64,000 nucleotides of DNA from Streptomyces sp. ISL-100 (GTDB lineage Bacteria; Actinomycetota; Actinomycetes; Streptomycetales; Streptomycetaceae): assembly GCF_018614615.1 (NCBI RefSeq), contig NZ_JAGGOK010000069.1, positions 158,908 to 222,907 on the forward strand, in the 5' to 3' direction. Shown one piece after another: positions 34,024 through 42,432 of the stretch (position 1 is its first letter; the number at the start of each line of letters is the position of its first letter). A model generated the notes under the pieces. The model searched no databases, was not told the DNA's origin, and worked only from the letters and a program-made list of their open reading frames with translations. The position numbers and the translations under genes are program-made.

Positions 34024-36036
34024 TCAGGTGGGGCACTCCGTCTCGGTGGTGGCTGTGCCCGAGTGGAGGATCTGGTAGCCGGACGCACCGGTCTGGGCCA
34101 CGGCGTAGTGGACGTACGGCCACGTGCTGCCCCCGGCCCGCCGCTGTCGTACGAGGGCCCGGCACGTCTCGCCGGCGGCCATGTTCCCCCATGTCTCGAC
34201 CTGTTCCTGGTTCCACATGACGTAGTTGGACCACACGTACATCGCCGAGCCGTCGGGGTCGAAGCCGACGCTGATGTCCTCGTGGCCCAGCGTCCGGTCG
34301 GTGCCGAGTGTCTGCCGCATCCCGTTCGTGGCCTCGATGATCTTCCGCGCCGTCCGGTCCGCGACCTGGATCTCGGTGCGGTCCGTGCTCGGGACTCCGG
34401 CCTCCGCCAGCCCTGCGTCAGTCGGCTGCCAGTCCTGACCTGCGGCCTCCTCGTCCGGTGCGGCGTCCGAGGCGGCGTCCGCGTCGGCCGCCGACAGGCA
34501 CCTGGTGTTGGTGAGGAAATCGTCCTCCCAGGTCACCAGCGGGTCCCGGCCCGGCGTCCCGTTCACCATCACGTACTTGCGGTACGGAAGGTCCGGGTGC
34601 AGCCGGGGAATCACATCCTGCAAGGTCAGGCACATCGCCGCGGCGATCTCCGTCTCGGCGTACAGCCGCCCCGCCTCGTCGCCGGTGAGGCGGTAGGAGA
34701 GGTACACCTCCTTGCGGGGCTCGTGGAACGTCACCGTCTGCGGGGAGATCTCCATCCCTTCGACCTGAGTGACGCCGATGTCGTGCAGGACGGCGCGCGC
34801 CACGTCGTGTTCTCCACGGCCCTGCGCGGGGCGGGCCTGGCGCCATGCGTCCGCGCTCGCCCTGCCGTCGCCTTTCCCTCCGTCGTCCTTCTTGGCGTCG
34901 GCGGTGTGCGCCGACGGCTGTTCCGCTCCCGGCGAGGAAGAGGGAATGGCAGGAGTGGCGGTTCCTGGCGCGCCCGCGCGGGCGCCTGACGTGTCGTCCT
35001 CCGGTACGAGGGCCATCGCGCCGCCGGCCAGTGCGCCCACGACGGCAGCGGCCGCCAGGACCATGGCTACGGTGCGCCGGCGTGAACGTACGGGCGGGAC
35101 ATGCCAGGCCGGGTCGTCCAGGGTCGGCATGTCCCATTGGACGGCCACGAGTTCGCCGACCATGGTCGGCTCCGTCCCGGCGTTCACCACCTGGGTCGTC
35201 TGGGCGGCCAGCAGCCCCGCGCATTCCTCGGCGGCCTCGGCCGCCGGGGGCCGTTCGTCCGGAGCCTTGGCCAGGGCCCCCTCCACGATTTCCAGCAGCC
35301 CCTCCGGTACGCCGTCGAGTTGGGCGGGTTCCGACATGACGCGGAAGGCGACCACGTCCGGCGCGCCCGTGCCGAACGGCAGCCGTCCGGTGGCCGCGTA
35401 GGCGACCAGCGCTCCCCATGCGAACACGTCGCCCTCGGGTCCGGCGGTGCCGTTGCGGTAGTGCTCGGGACTGATCCAGCCGGGGGTACCGGTCATCACC
35501 CCGGTACGGGTGACACTCGTACCGTCGAGGGCGTGGGCGATACCGAAGTCCAGTACGCGGGGGCCGGCGGGGCTGAGGATCACGTTCTGCGGTTTCACAT
35601 CGCGATGGACCACATCGGCGGCGTGGATGGCGGCGAGCGCGGAAGCGGTACCGGTCGCGAAGGCGTGCAGGCTGCCGCCGGCCAGCGGCCCGTGGGCGGC
35701 CAGGTGCTCGGTAAGGGTGGGGCCGGGTACGTACGCGGTGGCCAGCCACGGCGCGGCCGCGTCCGGGTCGGCCGCCAGCAGCGGGACCAGGCACGGTCCG
35801 GTGACCCGCCGGGAAAGTTCGACCTCGCGCCTGAACCGGGCCCGGAATTCCGGGTCTTCGGCCTGCGCGGGATGAATGACCTTGACCGCCACGCGCACCC
35901 CGTCGGGGGCGAGGGCGGCATGGACGGTGCCCATGCCGCCCGAGCCCAGGCGGCCGACGATCCGGTACGGGCCTATGCGGGCGGGGTCGCCCGGCCGGGC
36001 GGGCAGGACTCTCCCGCCCGCGCCCACGACGCTCAC
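34024..36036 (-). CDS. Transmembrane serine/threonine protein kinase
   Basis: A 670-aa Hanks-type kinase. The kinase domain covers about residues 20-270: glycine loop LGSGGMGTVHAA, VAVKVI lysine, HRDVKPQNVIL catalytic loop, DFGIAHALDG, then GTPGWISPEHY. One membrane helix at about 325-350 (VAMVLAAAAVVGALAGGAMALV) leads to a roughly 300-aa outside domain of unknown type, rich in Asp/Ala at its start and containing a conserved-looking VTFHEPRKEVYLSYRLTGDEAGRLYAETEIAAAMC segment. Start GTG at 36036 overlaps the stop of the upstream gene (GTGA), so translation is coupled. It is the last gene of the minus-strand array from 40018. Confidence 0.93.
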   Translation of the reverse strand: MSVVGAGGRVLPARPGDPARIGPYRIVGRLGSGGMGTVHAALAPDGVRVAVKVIHPAQAEDPEFRARFRREVELSRRVTGPCLVPLLAADPDAAAPWLATAYVPGPTLTEHLAAHGPLAGGSLHAFATGTASALAAIHAADVVHRDVKPQNVILSPAGPRVLDFGIAHALDGTSVTRTGVMTGTPGWISPEHYRNGTAGPEGDVFAWGALVAYAATGRLPFGTGAPDVVAFRVMSEPAQLDGVPEGLLEIVEGALAKAPDERPPAAEAAEECAGLLAAQTTQVVNAGTEPTMVGELVAVQWDMPTLDDPAWHVPPVRSRRRTVAMVLAAAAVVGALAGGAMALVPEDDTSGARAGAPGTATPAIPSSSPGAEQPSAHTADAKKDDGGKGDGRASADAWRQARPAQGRGEHDVARAVLHDIGVTQVEGMEISPQTVTFHEPRKEVYLSYRLTGDEAGRLYAETEIAAAMCLTLQDVIPRLHPDLPYRKYVMVNGTPGRDPLVTWEDDFLTNTRCLSAADADAASDAAPDEEAAGQDWQPTDAGLAEAGVPSTDRTEIQVADRTARKIIEATNGMRQTLGTDRTLGHEDISVGFDPDGSAMYVWSNYVMWNQEQVETWGNMAAGETCRALVRQRRAGGSTWPYVHYAVAQTGASGYQILHSGTATTETECPT

Positions 36037-36350
36037 GAAGCGGCGGTGTGGGCGGGGTGGCCGGTGTGGAGCAGGTCGCCCCACGCCCAGCTCAGAACCG
36101 GAAAGCCGAGCGAGTCCAGTGCGAGCCGGGCGGTCTTCACGTCGTTCAGTTCGCTGTGCGCCGCTTCGTTTATCAGTTCCGTGACGTAGTAGAGGCCGGT
36201 TCCTACGAGGGCATACCAGGCGCGGTGCTGATTGAACGCCTCACTGTCCGCCGGTGCCAAGCGGGAGGCCGCCGCCTCCACGTCGTCGCGGGTGATGGCG
36301 TACCGCGTCCCGTCTACGGTGAACTCGGCTTTGGCCGCTCTGCTGTTCAC
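36033..36350 (-). CDS. Hypothetical protein coupled to the Ser/Thr kinase
   Basis: A 105-aa soluble protein starting MNSRAAKAEFTVDGTRYAIT and containing RDDVEAAASRLAPADSEAFNQHRAWYALVGTGLYYVTELINEAAHSELNDVKTARLALDSLG. It is probably mostly helical after residue 20. I recognise no family. GTG start at 36350 after GGCAGGAG. The stop overlaps the kinase start by four bases. It lies 63 bases after the carnitine acyltransferase-like gene. Co-location suggests it works with the kinase or the biosynthetic genes. Confidence 0.8.
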   Translation of the reverse strand: MNSRAAKAEFTVDGTRYAITRDDVEAAASRLAPADSEAFNQHRAWYALVGTGLYYVTELINEAAHSELNDVKTARLALDSLGFPVLSWAWGDLLHTGHPAHTAAS

Positions 36351-36413
36351 TGTGCTCCTGCCTCCTGTGATGGGGTGGAGCGTTGGATGTTATCGAGCGC
36401 AGCGCGGAGCGGG

Positions 36414-38246
36414 TCAGTCCGACCGCCTCTCGGGCGCGAGCAGTTCGCGCAGTTCGGTTACCGCTTCGCGGAGGCAGGTGGCGAAGGTTTGCATTTGGGC
36501 GGCCACCGGGAGCGGGGTGCTCAGGTAGAGGTTGAAGCGGTGGGGCAGGAGTACGTAGGCGACGCCGATGCAGCGGGGGCTGGTGGAGCCGAAGCCGAAG
36601 TACTGGATGTTGGCCGAGGGGGCTGAGCTGGTGCTCAGGTAGTCGTCGCGCGTCTTCAGCCAGCCCGGCGTGCGGTAGAGGGGCGGCTGTTCCGTTACGC
36701 CCAGTTCCTTGCCGCGGCGGCGCTGGATCAGTTCCAGTTCCCACAGGTGTTGCTCGGGTGCCTGGCCCGCCTGGCATTCCTTCGCGCGCGTCACGTGTTG
36801 GGCGGCGGCGGCGCGGAACGCGGTGCGCCGCGTGTGTGCGTCCGTCGTCGGATCGTCCATCGTCGTTACGAAGTCCTGCATCTCGGGGGTGACTACGCGC
36901 ATCGCCTCCGTGCGGCCGTGCCGGTATTGCCGGGTGGCGATCGATTCGTACGTGGCGCCCAGGTGGCCCTTCGCGCGCTGGTGGGCCAGTTGGTAGGCGA
37001 CCTGGACGAACGCGTCCGGTGAGACGCCGAGTGCCTTGGCGGCGTCGGCGCCGAAGTCCTCGAAGGAGACGGTGCTGGTGGCCGTGTTCTGCCCGTACTG
37101 CGCGAAGGCGTTGGCGGCGGAGCGTACCTGGGCGCGGAGGGTGTCGTTCAGGTCGAACGTGATGGGTTCCGGGGCCGGCGCGCCCTGGGGACACGCTCCG
37201 GACCGGCGGGAGTGCTCGTCGGCGGGGGTGCTCAGGAGGGCGTCGGTGAAGCTGAGGATGGTGGTGCCGTCCAGCTCGCAGTGTTCGACGTTGATGCCCG
37301 CGCGGCCGTCTGCGAAGACGATGAAGGACACGGCCTTGTCGAACCAGCGGTTGCCCCGGTCGCCATACAGCAGTTCGTCGCACACCGCCTGAGTGTCCGA
37401 CGGTGCGAAGTATTCCAGGGAGAGGCAGAACAGGGCGGTCTCGATGGTGTTCAGTGCGTCGGCGTTACGCGCGTGGCACGAGAGGAGTGTCTGGCGGGCC
37501 GCCGCCCACTCCGCACGGGCCATGGTGGTGAGGTGGCCGACGGAGGTATTGGGGGCGGGGGGTACGGCGCCGGCCTTCATGACGGCGCGCAGGCCTGTCC
37601 GCAGGTCGTCCAGGCTGTGCGGCACACCGTCCGGGCCGAGCACGTCCAGCCGGAACATGCCGCCCCTGAAGAACACCACGATGTGGCGCGCCTCGGACGG
37701 GCCCGGGGACGCTTCGGAGTAGGGGCTGCGGACGGTGTCCAGTTCCGCCCCGGGAATGCGGGTCGCGGAGAACAGGTACTTGTTCTGCACCATCGACTGG
37801 GGCGCGCCGCGCTGTACGACCGGCGGGATCAGTTCCTGGTCGAGCTGCTGTTTGTAGTGGAGAGCTCCCGCGATGAGGCCCGCCGCCCGCTCCACCTGCT
37901 CCTCACCGGAGTCCTTGAACAAGAAGAAGAAGTTGGCGTTGAGGGCGATCCGGTCGCGACGGCCCAGGTAGCGGTACGGCCAGAAGGTGTCGAGCCAGCT
38001 GTGTACGCCGTCGGTGGCGTCGTACTCCTCCAGGGCCCTGTGCAGGACCCGTCCGGGCCCCTCCGGGCGGAGGAAGGCGGCCACTTCCGCCTCGGTGGCC
38101 GCCCGTTCGTCGGCGGTGAGCAGCGGTGCGCACCAGGCGAGGAACCGCTCGCAGCTCGCCTCCAGCGTGGGCAGCGGCACGCGCGGCAGGCGGTCCTCCT
38201 GGGAGAAGGTCGTGTCGACGGCTGCTGTTGCCTGGCTCGTGTTCAA
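36414..38246 (-). CDS. Choline/carnitine O-acyltransferase family protein
   Basis: A 610-aa member of a family better known from eukaryotes, where it moves acyl groups between CoA and carnitine or choline. Visible motifs: LNANFFFLFKD; NRWFDKAVSFIVFADGRAGINVEHCELDGT with the catalytic His322 in EHxxxDG; YRHGRTEAMRVV, the CoA/carnitine-binding RTE-type motif; and STSSAPSANIQYFGFGSTSPRCIGVAYVL, matching the family's STSQ-like C-terminal segment. All key positions look intact and length is typical. The TTG start at 38246 overlaps the methyltransferase stop (TTGA), implying coupling. The gene belongs to the cassette with the dioxygenase and methyltransferase. The acyl acceptor is unknown. Confidence 0.88.
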   Translation of the reverse strand: MNTSQATAAVDTTFSQEDRLPRVPLPTLEASCERFLAWCAPLLTADERAATEAEVAAFLRPEGPGRVLHRALEEYDATDGVHSWLDTFWPYRYLGRRDRIALNANFFFLFKDSGEEQVERAAGLIAGALHYKQQLDQELIPPVVQRGAPQSMVQNKYLFSATRIPGAELDTVRSPYSEASPGPSEARHIVVFFRGGMFRLDVLGPDGVPHSLDDLRTGLRAVMKAGAVPPAPNTSVGHLTTMARAEWAAARQTLLSCHARNADALNTIETALFCLSLEYFAPSDTQAVCDELLYGDRGNRWFDKAVSFIVFADGRAGINVEHCELDGTTILSFTDALLSTPADEHSRRSGACPQGAPAPEPITFDLNDTLRAQVRSAANAFAQYGQNTATSTVSFEDFGADAAKALGVSPDAFVQVAYQLAHQRAKGHLGATYESIATRQYRHGRTEAMRVVTPEMQDFVTTMDDPTTDAHTRRTAFRAAAAQHVTRAKECQAGQAPEQHLWELELIQRRRGKELGVTEQPPLYRTPGWLKTRDDYLSTSSAPSANIQYFGFGSTSPRCIGVAYVLLPHRFNLYLSTPLPVAAQMQTFATCLREAVTELRELLAPERRSD

Positions 38247-39076
38247 TTCTGTTCTCGATTCGGGTCGTGGGGACCTGTGGTTGTGGTGGGGCGGGACAGG
38301 TAGAGCTGCGCGTAGAGCCAGCCTTCCGCCTCCAGGCCCCGCGCATCCACCCCGGCGGCCGCCAATCTGTCCAGTACGAGCGACTGCTCCTCGGGGGAGG
38401 CGAACCGTCGCTGCTTGAACACCTCTTCGACTCGCACGGTCCGGTAGCCGAGGCCGCCCAGCGCGTGCTCGACCGGGTCGAACGGGAACATCCGCAGCAC
38501 GAAGTGCGCCATCCAGGGCAGGCGGCCGCCCTGCGCCCGGACGACCCGGGTGAGCGTCCGCTCGGTTACGTACCCGAGGCAGCCCGTCGAGATCACCAGG
38601 TCCGTCCCGGCGAACTGGGCGCGCTGCTGGGGCGTGGGCTCGTTCTCCTCCAGGTCGGCGTTCACCGCGTCGTCGAGGAACCCCGCCTCCAGTGCGTAGG
38701 ACAGGGCGCTTGAAGAGGTGTCCAGGCCTACGATGCGGATGCCGCGCACGGGACGGCGGGAGCGGGACAGCTCCCGGTCGCGGGCGAGCAGGGCCTGGCG
38801 GTCTCCCCCGTCGCTGTAGCGCGCGTACAGCTCGTCCATGGTCGCGTCGTACTTCAGCAGGGCGGCGTTGATTCCGTACGAGCAGCCGATGTCCAGCACT
38901 TTCGGCTCCGCCACCTGCTGGGACTCCCCGTACTCCTTGATGAGCTTCGTGAAGTAGGGCTTCGCCAGCTGCGGAACGCAGTAGCCGAGCGGCCGCAGGA
39001 CGCTGAAGTAGGTGCGCGGGTCGGGCTGCGTGTAGATGTGGTCGAGCGAGACTTTTCCGGTCGCGTCGAAACGCAC
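38243..39076 (-). CDS. Class I SAM-dependent methyltransferase
   Basis: A 277-aa methyltransferase. SAM-binding motif I is PKVLDIGCSYGINAALL (about residues 59-75), motif II is GIRIVGLDTSSSALSYALEAGFLDDAV and motif IV is DLVISTGCLGYVTE. The N-terminal 55 residues (SLDHIYTQPDPRTYFSVLRPLGYCVPQLAKPYF) look like a substrate-binding lid. GTG start at 39076 after GGAGGAGC. The target atom (N, O or C) cannot be told. The gene follows the dioxygenase by 72 bases and overlaps the acyltransferase start by four bases. Confidence 0.88.
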   Translation of the reverse strand: MRFDATGKVSLDHIYTQPDPRTYFSVLRPLGYCVPQLAKPYFTKLIKEYGESQQVAEPKVLDIGCSYGINAALLKYDATMDELYARYSDGGDRQALLARDRELSRSRRPVRGIRIVGLDTSSSALSYALEAGFLDDAVNADLEENEPTPQQRAQFAGTDLVISTGCLGYVTERTLTRVVRAQGGRLPWMAHFVLRMFPFDPVEHALGGLGYRTVRVEEVFKQRRFASPEEQSLVLDRLAAAGVDARGLEAEGWLYAQLYLSRPTTTTGPHDPNREQN

Positions 39077-39148
39077 AGGGCTTGCTCCTCCGGGATCGGC
39101 AGAGTGGCGAAGTGTCGCGCGGTGACTCGGTGGCTCGGTGGCGCAGTG

Positions 39149-40018
39149 CTAGTCCAGTAGTCGGTCGCCCCGGACGGCCCGGCCTTCGGACGCCAGGTGC
39201 TCGGGCAGTACCCGGCCGAAGAGCTGCTGGGTCCTTGCCACGTTCCCGATGACGCCGGGGCGCTCGCTGTAGGCGAATATCGCGGAGTGGCGCGCGACTT
39301 CGCCCCGCACGGGGCTTACCCGGTGCAAGGAGTAGCGGCCCTTGAACAGCTGGAGGTCGCCCGGTCGCAGGGGGAGGCGGCGGGTGAGGCGCTCGCCCCG
39401 GCCGTCCAGTACGTCGCGGACGTCGTCGAAGCTTTCGTCGTACGCGGACCTGATGTTCGGGCAGTACTCGAAGTCGCCACCGGACTGCGGCTTCTGGGTG
39501 AGCATGCTCACGGTGAACTCGTTGGTGTCGAAGTGCCAGGGGTGCTCCTTCCCCGGCGCGACGACGTTGAGGACCAGCCCGGAGAGCGGGTCCGCCAGCT
39601 CGTGCAGCGCCGGCAGCCCGAAGCAGCGCGCGACGAACCGCTGGAACACCTTGTGTGAGTACAGACGGCTGATGAGGGAGCCCACGGGGATGCGGTCGCG
39701 GGCGACGAACGCGTTGCCCCGCTGGAAGGTTCTCCGGCCGGGGTGGTTCTCCGGCAGAGCGGAGCCCACCGCGATGTTGTAGACGTTGACCGTTTCGACG
39801 TCGGAGTGGGCCCGGGGGGCGATGGCCGAGCACTCCTGCCGCAGAACGTCGCGGAGCGACGGGCGGATGAAGTCCGGCAGCACGGTGCAGCCGAGAGCCG
39901 ACAGGTCGTGCCGGGCACGGGAGACGATGTCCCGCCCCTCGGGGCTTTCGAGTTCCGACAGGGGATAGCGGGCTGTGTCGACCACCTGGTCGAGCGCTGC
40001 GGCTTCCAAAGTGCTCAT
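39149..40018 (-). CDS. 2-Oxoglutarate/Fe(II)-dependent dioxygenase (ArpA/BesD-like fold)
   Basis: A 289-aa non-haem iron oxygenase. The metal triad is seen as H162 and D164 in WHFDTNEF and H232 in RYSLHRVSPV, with R243 a good candidate for binding 2-oxoglutarate. Relatives hydroxylate, and some with Gly in place of Asp halogenate, free amino acids; the intact Asp here predicts hydroxylation. ATG at 40018 after AAGGAG at ideal spacing. It is the first gene of a minus-strand array (methyltransferase, carnitine acyltransferase-like, small protein, kinase). A perfect 14-base palindrome lies 100 bases upstream. Confidence 0.87.
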   Translation of the reverse strand: MSTLEAAALDQVVDTARYPLSELESPEGRDIVSRARHDLSALGCTVLPDFIRPSLRDVLRQECSAIAPRAHSDVETVNVYNIAVGSALPENHPGRRTFQRGNAFVARDRIPVGSLISRLYSHKVFQRFVARCFGLPALHELADPLSGLVLNVVAPGKEHPWHFDTNEFTVSMLTQKPQSGGDFEYCPNIRSAYDESFDDVRDVLDGRGERLTRRLPLRPGDLQLFKGRYSLHRVSPVRGEVARHSAIFAYSERPGVIGNVARTQQLFGRVLPEHLASEGRAVRGDRLLD

Positions 40019-40117
40019 CCCAATCTCCTTGCGTGGATACCCCGTGCTCCAGACCGCATGTGGGCAGATCGCGATTTCCGAGCAACTTTACTGATCGGTA
40101 ATGAAGTTGAAGGCGTC

Positions 40118-40131
40118 TGTGACGCGTCACA
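40118..40131. promoter_or_regulatory. Palindrome upstream of the dioxygenase gene
   Basis: TGTGACGCGTCACA is a perfect 14-base palindrome, 100 bases before the start of the cassette at 40018. It resembles a Crp/Fnr-type site (GTG-N6-CAC). Confidence 0.5.
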
Positions 40132-40186
40132 CTTCCCATGGCGGAGGACCCCACCGCGGATCGGGGAGTGCCCTTTTCCGGCCAGA

Positions 40187-40217
40187 GGCGCGCCTTCGGC
40201 CGTGCCGAAGACGCGCC
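40187..40217 (-). terminator. Terminator after the 40230-40496 gene
   Basis: GGCGCG, one mismatch, CTTCGGC pairs with GCCGAAG...CGCGCC around a CGT loop, 12 bases beyond the minus-strand stop codon at 40230. Confidence 0.75.
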
Positions 40218-40229
40218 CCCCGGCTCAGT

Positions 40230-40496
40230 TCAGCGGCCGTAGCGGATCAGCGTGCGCACCATCCGGCACGTCGTGTCCGACGGCGGGTGAATGCCGATGA
40301 GCTCCGCGGTGGTGCGTATCTTGCGGTTGGGTGCCTGCGACGGGTGGTACACACCCGTGTCGAGCAGCGCGATGGCCAGGCGCATCGCCTTGAGGCGGCG
40401 GTTGTGGGTCTCGTACCACGCGCGCGGCCGTCCGGCCGGCAGTGGGGTCTTCGACAGGGGTTGCGGAGCGATCGAGAACAGTGCGGCTGCGGCCAT
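40230..40496 (-). CDS. Small basic hypothetical protein
   Basis: An 88-aa Arg-rich protein. The N-terminus is Ala-rich (MAAAALFSIAPQPLSKTPLP), then RPRAWYETHNRRLKAMRLAIALLDTGVYHPSQAPNRKIRTTAELIGIHPPSDTTCRMVRTLIRYGR, which looks like a short helical domain. I recognise no family. AGGAGG at 40503-40508 sits six bases before ATG 40496; the ATG at 40502 touches it, so 40496 is the start. It has its own terminator and lies just upstream of the dioxygenase cassette in the same direction; a link is possible but unproven. Confidence 0.7.
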   Translation of the reverse strand: MAAAALFSIAPQPLSKTPLPAGRPRAWYETHNRRLKAMRLAIALLDTGVYHPSQAPNRKIRTTAELIGIHPPSDTTCRMVRTLIRYGR

Positions 40497-40609
40497 GGGC
40501 ATCCTCCTGGGGCGGTCGGGAACCCTCTCTGACTACCTCGATTTTACTGCCCACCACTGACAATCGGCCCTGGCCAGACGCCGTTTGACGGGTGCCTGGA
40601 GGTACGGTT

Positions 40610-40975
40610 GTGGCCATGGAGATCTGGATCAATCCCGCATGTTCGAAGTGCCGCAGCGCCTTGCATCTGCTGGACGAGGAGGGCGCCGATTACACCGTGC
40701 GCCGCTACCTCGAGGACGTACCGACACCGGACGAGATCCGTGCCGTGCTGGAGCGGCTCGGGCTCGAACCGTGGGACATCACACGTACGCAGGAGGCGGC
40801 GGCGAAGGAGCTGGGCCTCAAGGACTGGGCGCGGGACGCCGGTTCGCGGGACCGGTGGATCGCGGCCCTCTCCGAGCACCCGAAGCTGATCCAGCGGCCG
40901 ATCATCACGGCGGAGGACGGTACGGCCGTGGTGGCGCGTACGGACGAGGCAGTGCGGGACGCCATGTCCCGGTGA
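40610..40975 (+). CDS. ArsC/Spx-family thioredoxin-fold protein
   Basis: A 121-aa protein of the arsenate reductase (ArsC) family. The thioredoxin-like start MEIWINPACSKCRSALHLLDEEGADYTVRRYLED has a CSKC motif. LERLGLEPWDITRTQEAAAKELGLKDWA and LIQRPIITAEDGTAVVART, with the Arg of the RPI motif, complete the fold. A GTG at 40610 lies seven bases after GGAGG (40598-40602) and gives VAMEIW; the ATG at 40616 is the alternative. There are no ars genes nearby, so an arsenate role is uncertain; it may act in thiol or transcription control. Confidence 0.88.
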   Translation: MAMEIWINPACSKCRSALHLLDEEGADYTVRRYLEDVPTPDEIRAVLERLGLEPWDITRTQEAAAKELGLKDWARDAGSRDRWIAALSEHPKLIQRPIITAEDGTAVVARTDEAVRDAMSR

Positions 40976-41052
40976 GGGGGCACAGGGGGCGATATGGGTA
41001 GTTCGTCACCCGACGGGACTTGGGCGGGATACCGCTGCTACCCTCCGCGGCC

Positions 41053-41886
41053 ATGACTTCTGGTGATCATGGTCCGTACGGTTCCTACCGGCCCCCGTTT
41101 CCGCCTCCCCCACCGCCCCCGCCCCCGGCCCCGCGGTCCAAGCGCCGCACCTGGCTCATCGCCGGCAGCGCGGTGGCCGTGGTCGGGGTGCTCTCCTCTG
41201 TGGCGGTGGGTGCGGTGCTGTACGTCGCCCAGGGGGCCGGCTCCCTCGTCGATACGGCCCGTACGAAGGGCACGCCGTCCTCGCGCCCGGCCGCCCCGGT
41301 CCCCTCGGTCAGCGCCGCGCTGCCCTCCGACGCACCCGCCGCGCTTCCCTCGCTGCTCGCGCGTCCCGTCGTACGCCCCGCCCAGGCCTTCCCGGTGAAG
41401 ACCGTGCGGCTCGCAGACGGCACCGTCTACCACCGGGTCGACGTGGGCACCACCACCGAGTGCGAGCGCGGCATGTCCCAAGAACTCGCCGGGCTCATAG
41501 CCCAGGGCGGTGGGTGTCTGCAGCTGACGTCCGCCCTGTTCACCGATGCCGAGCGGCGCTCGCAGGTGACCGTCGGCGTACTGAGCCTCAAGCGGGCCGA
41601 GGACGCGGCGTCGGTCTTCGGGATGGTCTCGATGGACCCGGTCACCTACCAGGTCGTCTCGCTCGATCCGCCACCCGGGGCCGGCCTGCCGACCGTACCG
41701 CCCGGATCCGCGGGGGTGTTCAGGCGGCTGATGACGGTCCGGTCGGTCGTCTTCGCCAACGGGCAGTGGGCGGACGGCTCCCAGACGCGCGAGGCGGAGC
41801 TGACCGAGCAGGCCACTCGGCTCCTGACGTACGTCAACAAGAACGTCGTGGCGCACGAGCAGGGGAAGGGGCCGGGAACTCCCTGA
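41053..41886 (+). CDS. Membrane-anchored hypothetical protein with Pro-rich N-terminus
   Basis: A 277-aa protein: a cytoplasmic Pro run (about nine consecutive prolines near residue 20), one membrane helix (TWLIAGSAVAVVGVLSSVAVGAVLYVA, about residues 35-60), a Pro/Ser/Ala linker and a globular outside domain with two cysteines (TTECERGMSQELAGLIAQGGGCLQLTSALFTDAERRSQVTVGVLSL). This is the common streptomycete pattern for secreted, membrane-tethered proteins of unknown function. ATG 41053 chosen; an upstream in-frame TTG at 41020 is weaker. It is convergent with the CMD-family gene. Confidence 0.82.
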   Translation: MTSGDHGPYGSYRPPFPPPPPPPPPAPRSKRRTWLIAGSAVAVVGVLSSVAVGAVLYVAQGAGSLVDTARTKGTPSSRPAAPVPSVSAALPSDAPAALPSLLARPVVRPAQAFPVKTVRLADGTVYHRVDVGTTTECERGMSQELAGLIAQGGGCLQLTSALFTDAERRSQVTVGVLSLKRAEDAASVFGMVSMDPVTYQVVSLDPPPGAGLPTVPPGSAGVFRRLMTVRSVVFANGQWADGSQTREAELTEQATRLLTYVNKNVVAHEQGKGPGTP

Positions 41887-41890
41887 GTGG

Positions 41891-42385
41891 TCACGACACT
41901 CGTTCGTCCTCGCCTGCAGTCTTCGCGGTGGCCAGCGCGATGCGGTTCCAGGTGTTGATCGTGAAGATCAGGGCCAGGAGCTGGGCCAGTTCCTTGTCGT
42001 CGAAGTGGGCCGACGCGCGTGCGTACACGTCGTCCGGCAGTCCGCCGTCCGCGATCAGCGTCACCGCGTCCGTGAGGGCCAGCGCCGCCTGCTCCTTCTC
42101 CGTGAAGAAGTGCGCGGCTTCCTTCCACACCGCGACCATGTGCAGCCGCTCCTCGCTCTCGCCCGCCTTGCGGGCGTCGGAGGTGTGCATGTGCAGGCAG
42201 TACGCGCAGTGGTTGAGGTGCGAGGAGCGGATCTGCACCAGCTCTACGAGCGTCGGGTCGAGTCCCTCGCGGGCGGCGGCGTCGAGGCCGATCACGGCCC
42301 TGAACGCCTTGGGGGCGGCCTTGGCGAAGTTGAGGCGAGTGGAGGCGGGGGCCGGCGTCGTCTGCTTCATCTCTGTCGTCGTCAT
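41891..42385 (-). CDS. Carboxymuconolactone decarboxylase (AhpD-like) family protein
   Basis: A 164-aa helical protein with the redox motif HLNHCAYCLHMHTSDARKAG (CxxC followed by His), the hallmark of AhpD-like alkylhydroperoxidases, and the second family stretch LALTDAVTLIADGGLPDDVYARASAHFDDKELAQLLALIFTINTWNRIAL. The ATG at 42385 is divergent from a MocR-type regulator gene 47 bases away. That arrangement is common and suggests the regulator controls it. The likely role is peroxide or thiol redox chemistry. Confidence 0.92.
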   Translation of the reverse strand: MTTTEMKQTTPAPASTRLNFAKAAPKAFRAVIGLDAAAREGLDPTLVELVQIRSSHLNHCAYCLHMHTSDARKAGESEERLHMVAVWKEAAHFFTEKEQAALALTDAVTLIADGGLPDDVYARASAHFDDKELAQLLALIFTINTWNRIALATAKTAGEDERVS

Positions 42386-42432
42386 GTGTACGACTCTATG
42401 GACGCAGGCGACCGTCGAAGGGGTGCATTTGA

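Noticed and set aside
38247..40154. Long upstream extension of the carnitine acyltransferase frame
   Set aside because: The extension runs through the methyltransferase and dioxygenase genes in the wrong frame and lacks homology. The coupled TTG at 38246 is a better start.
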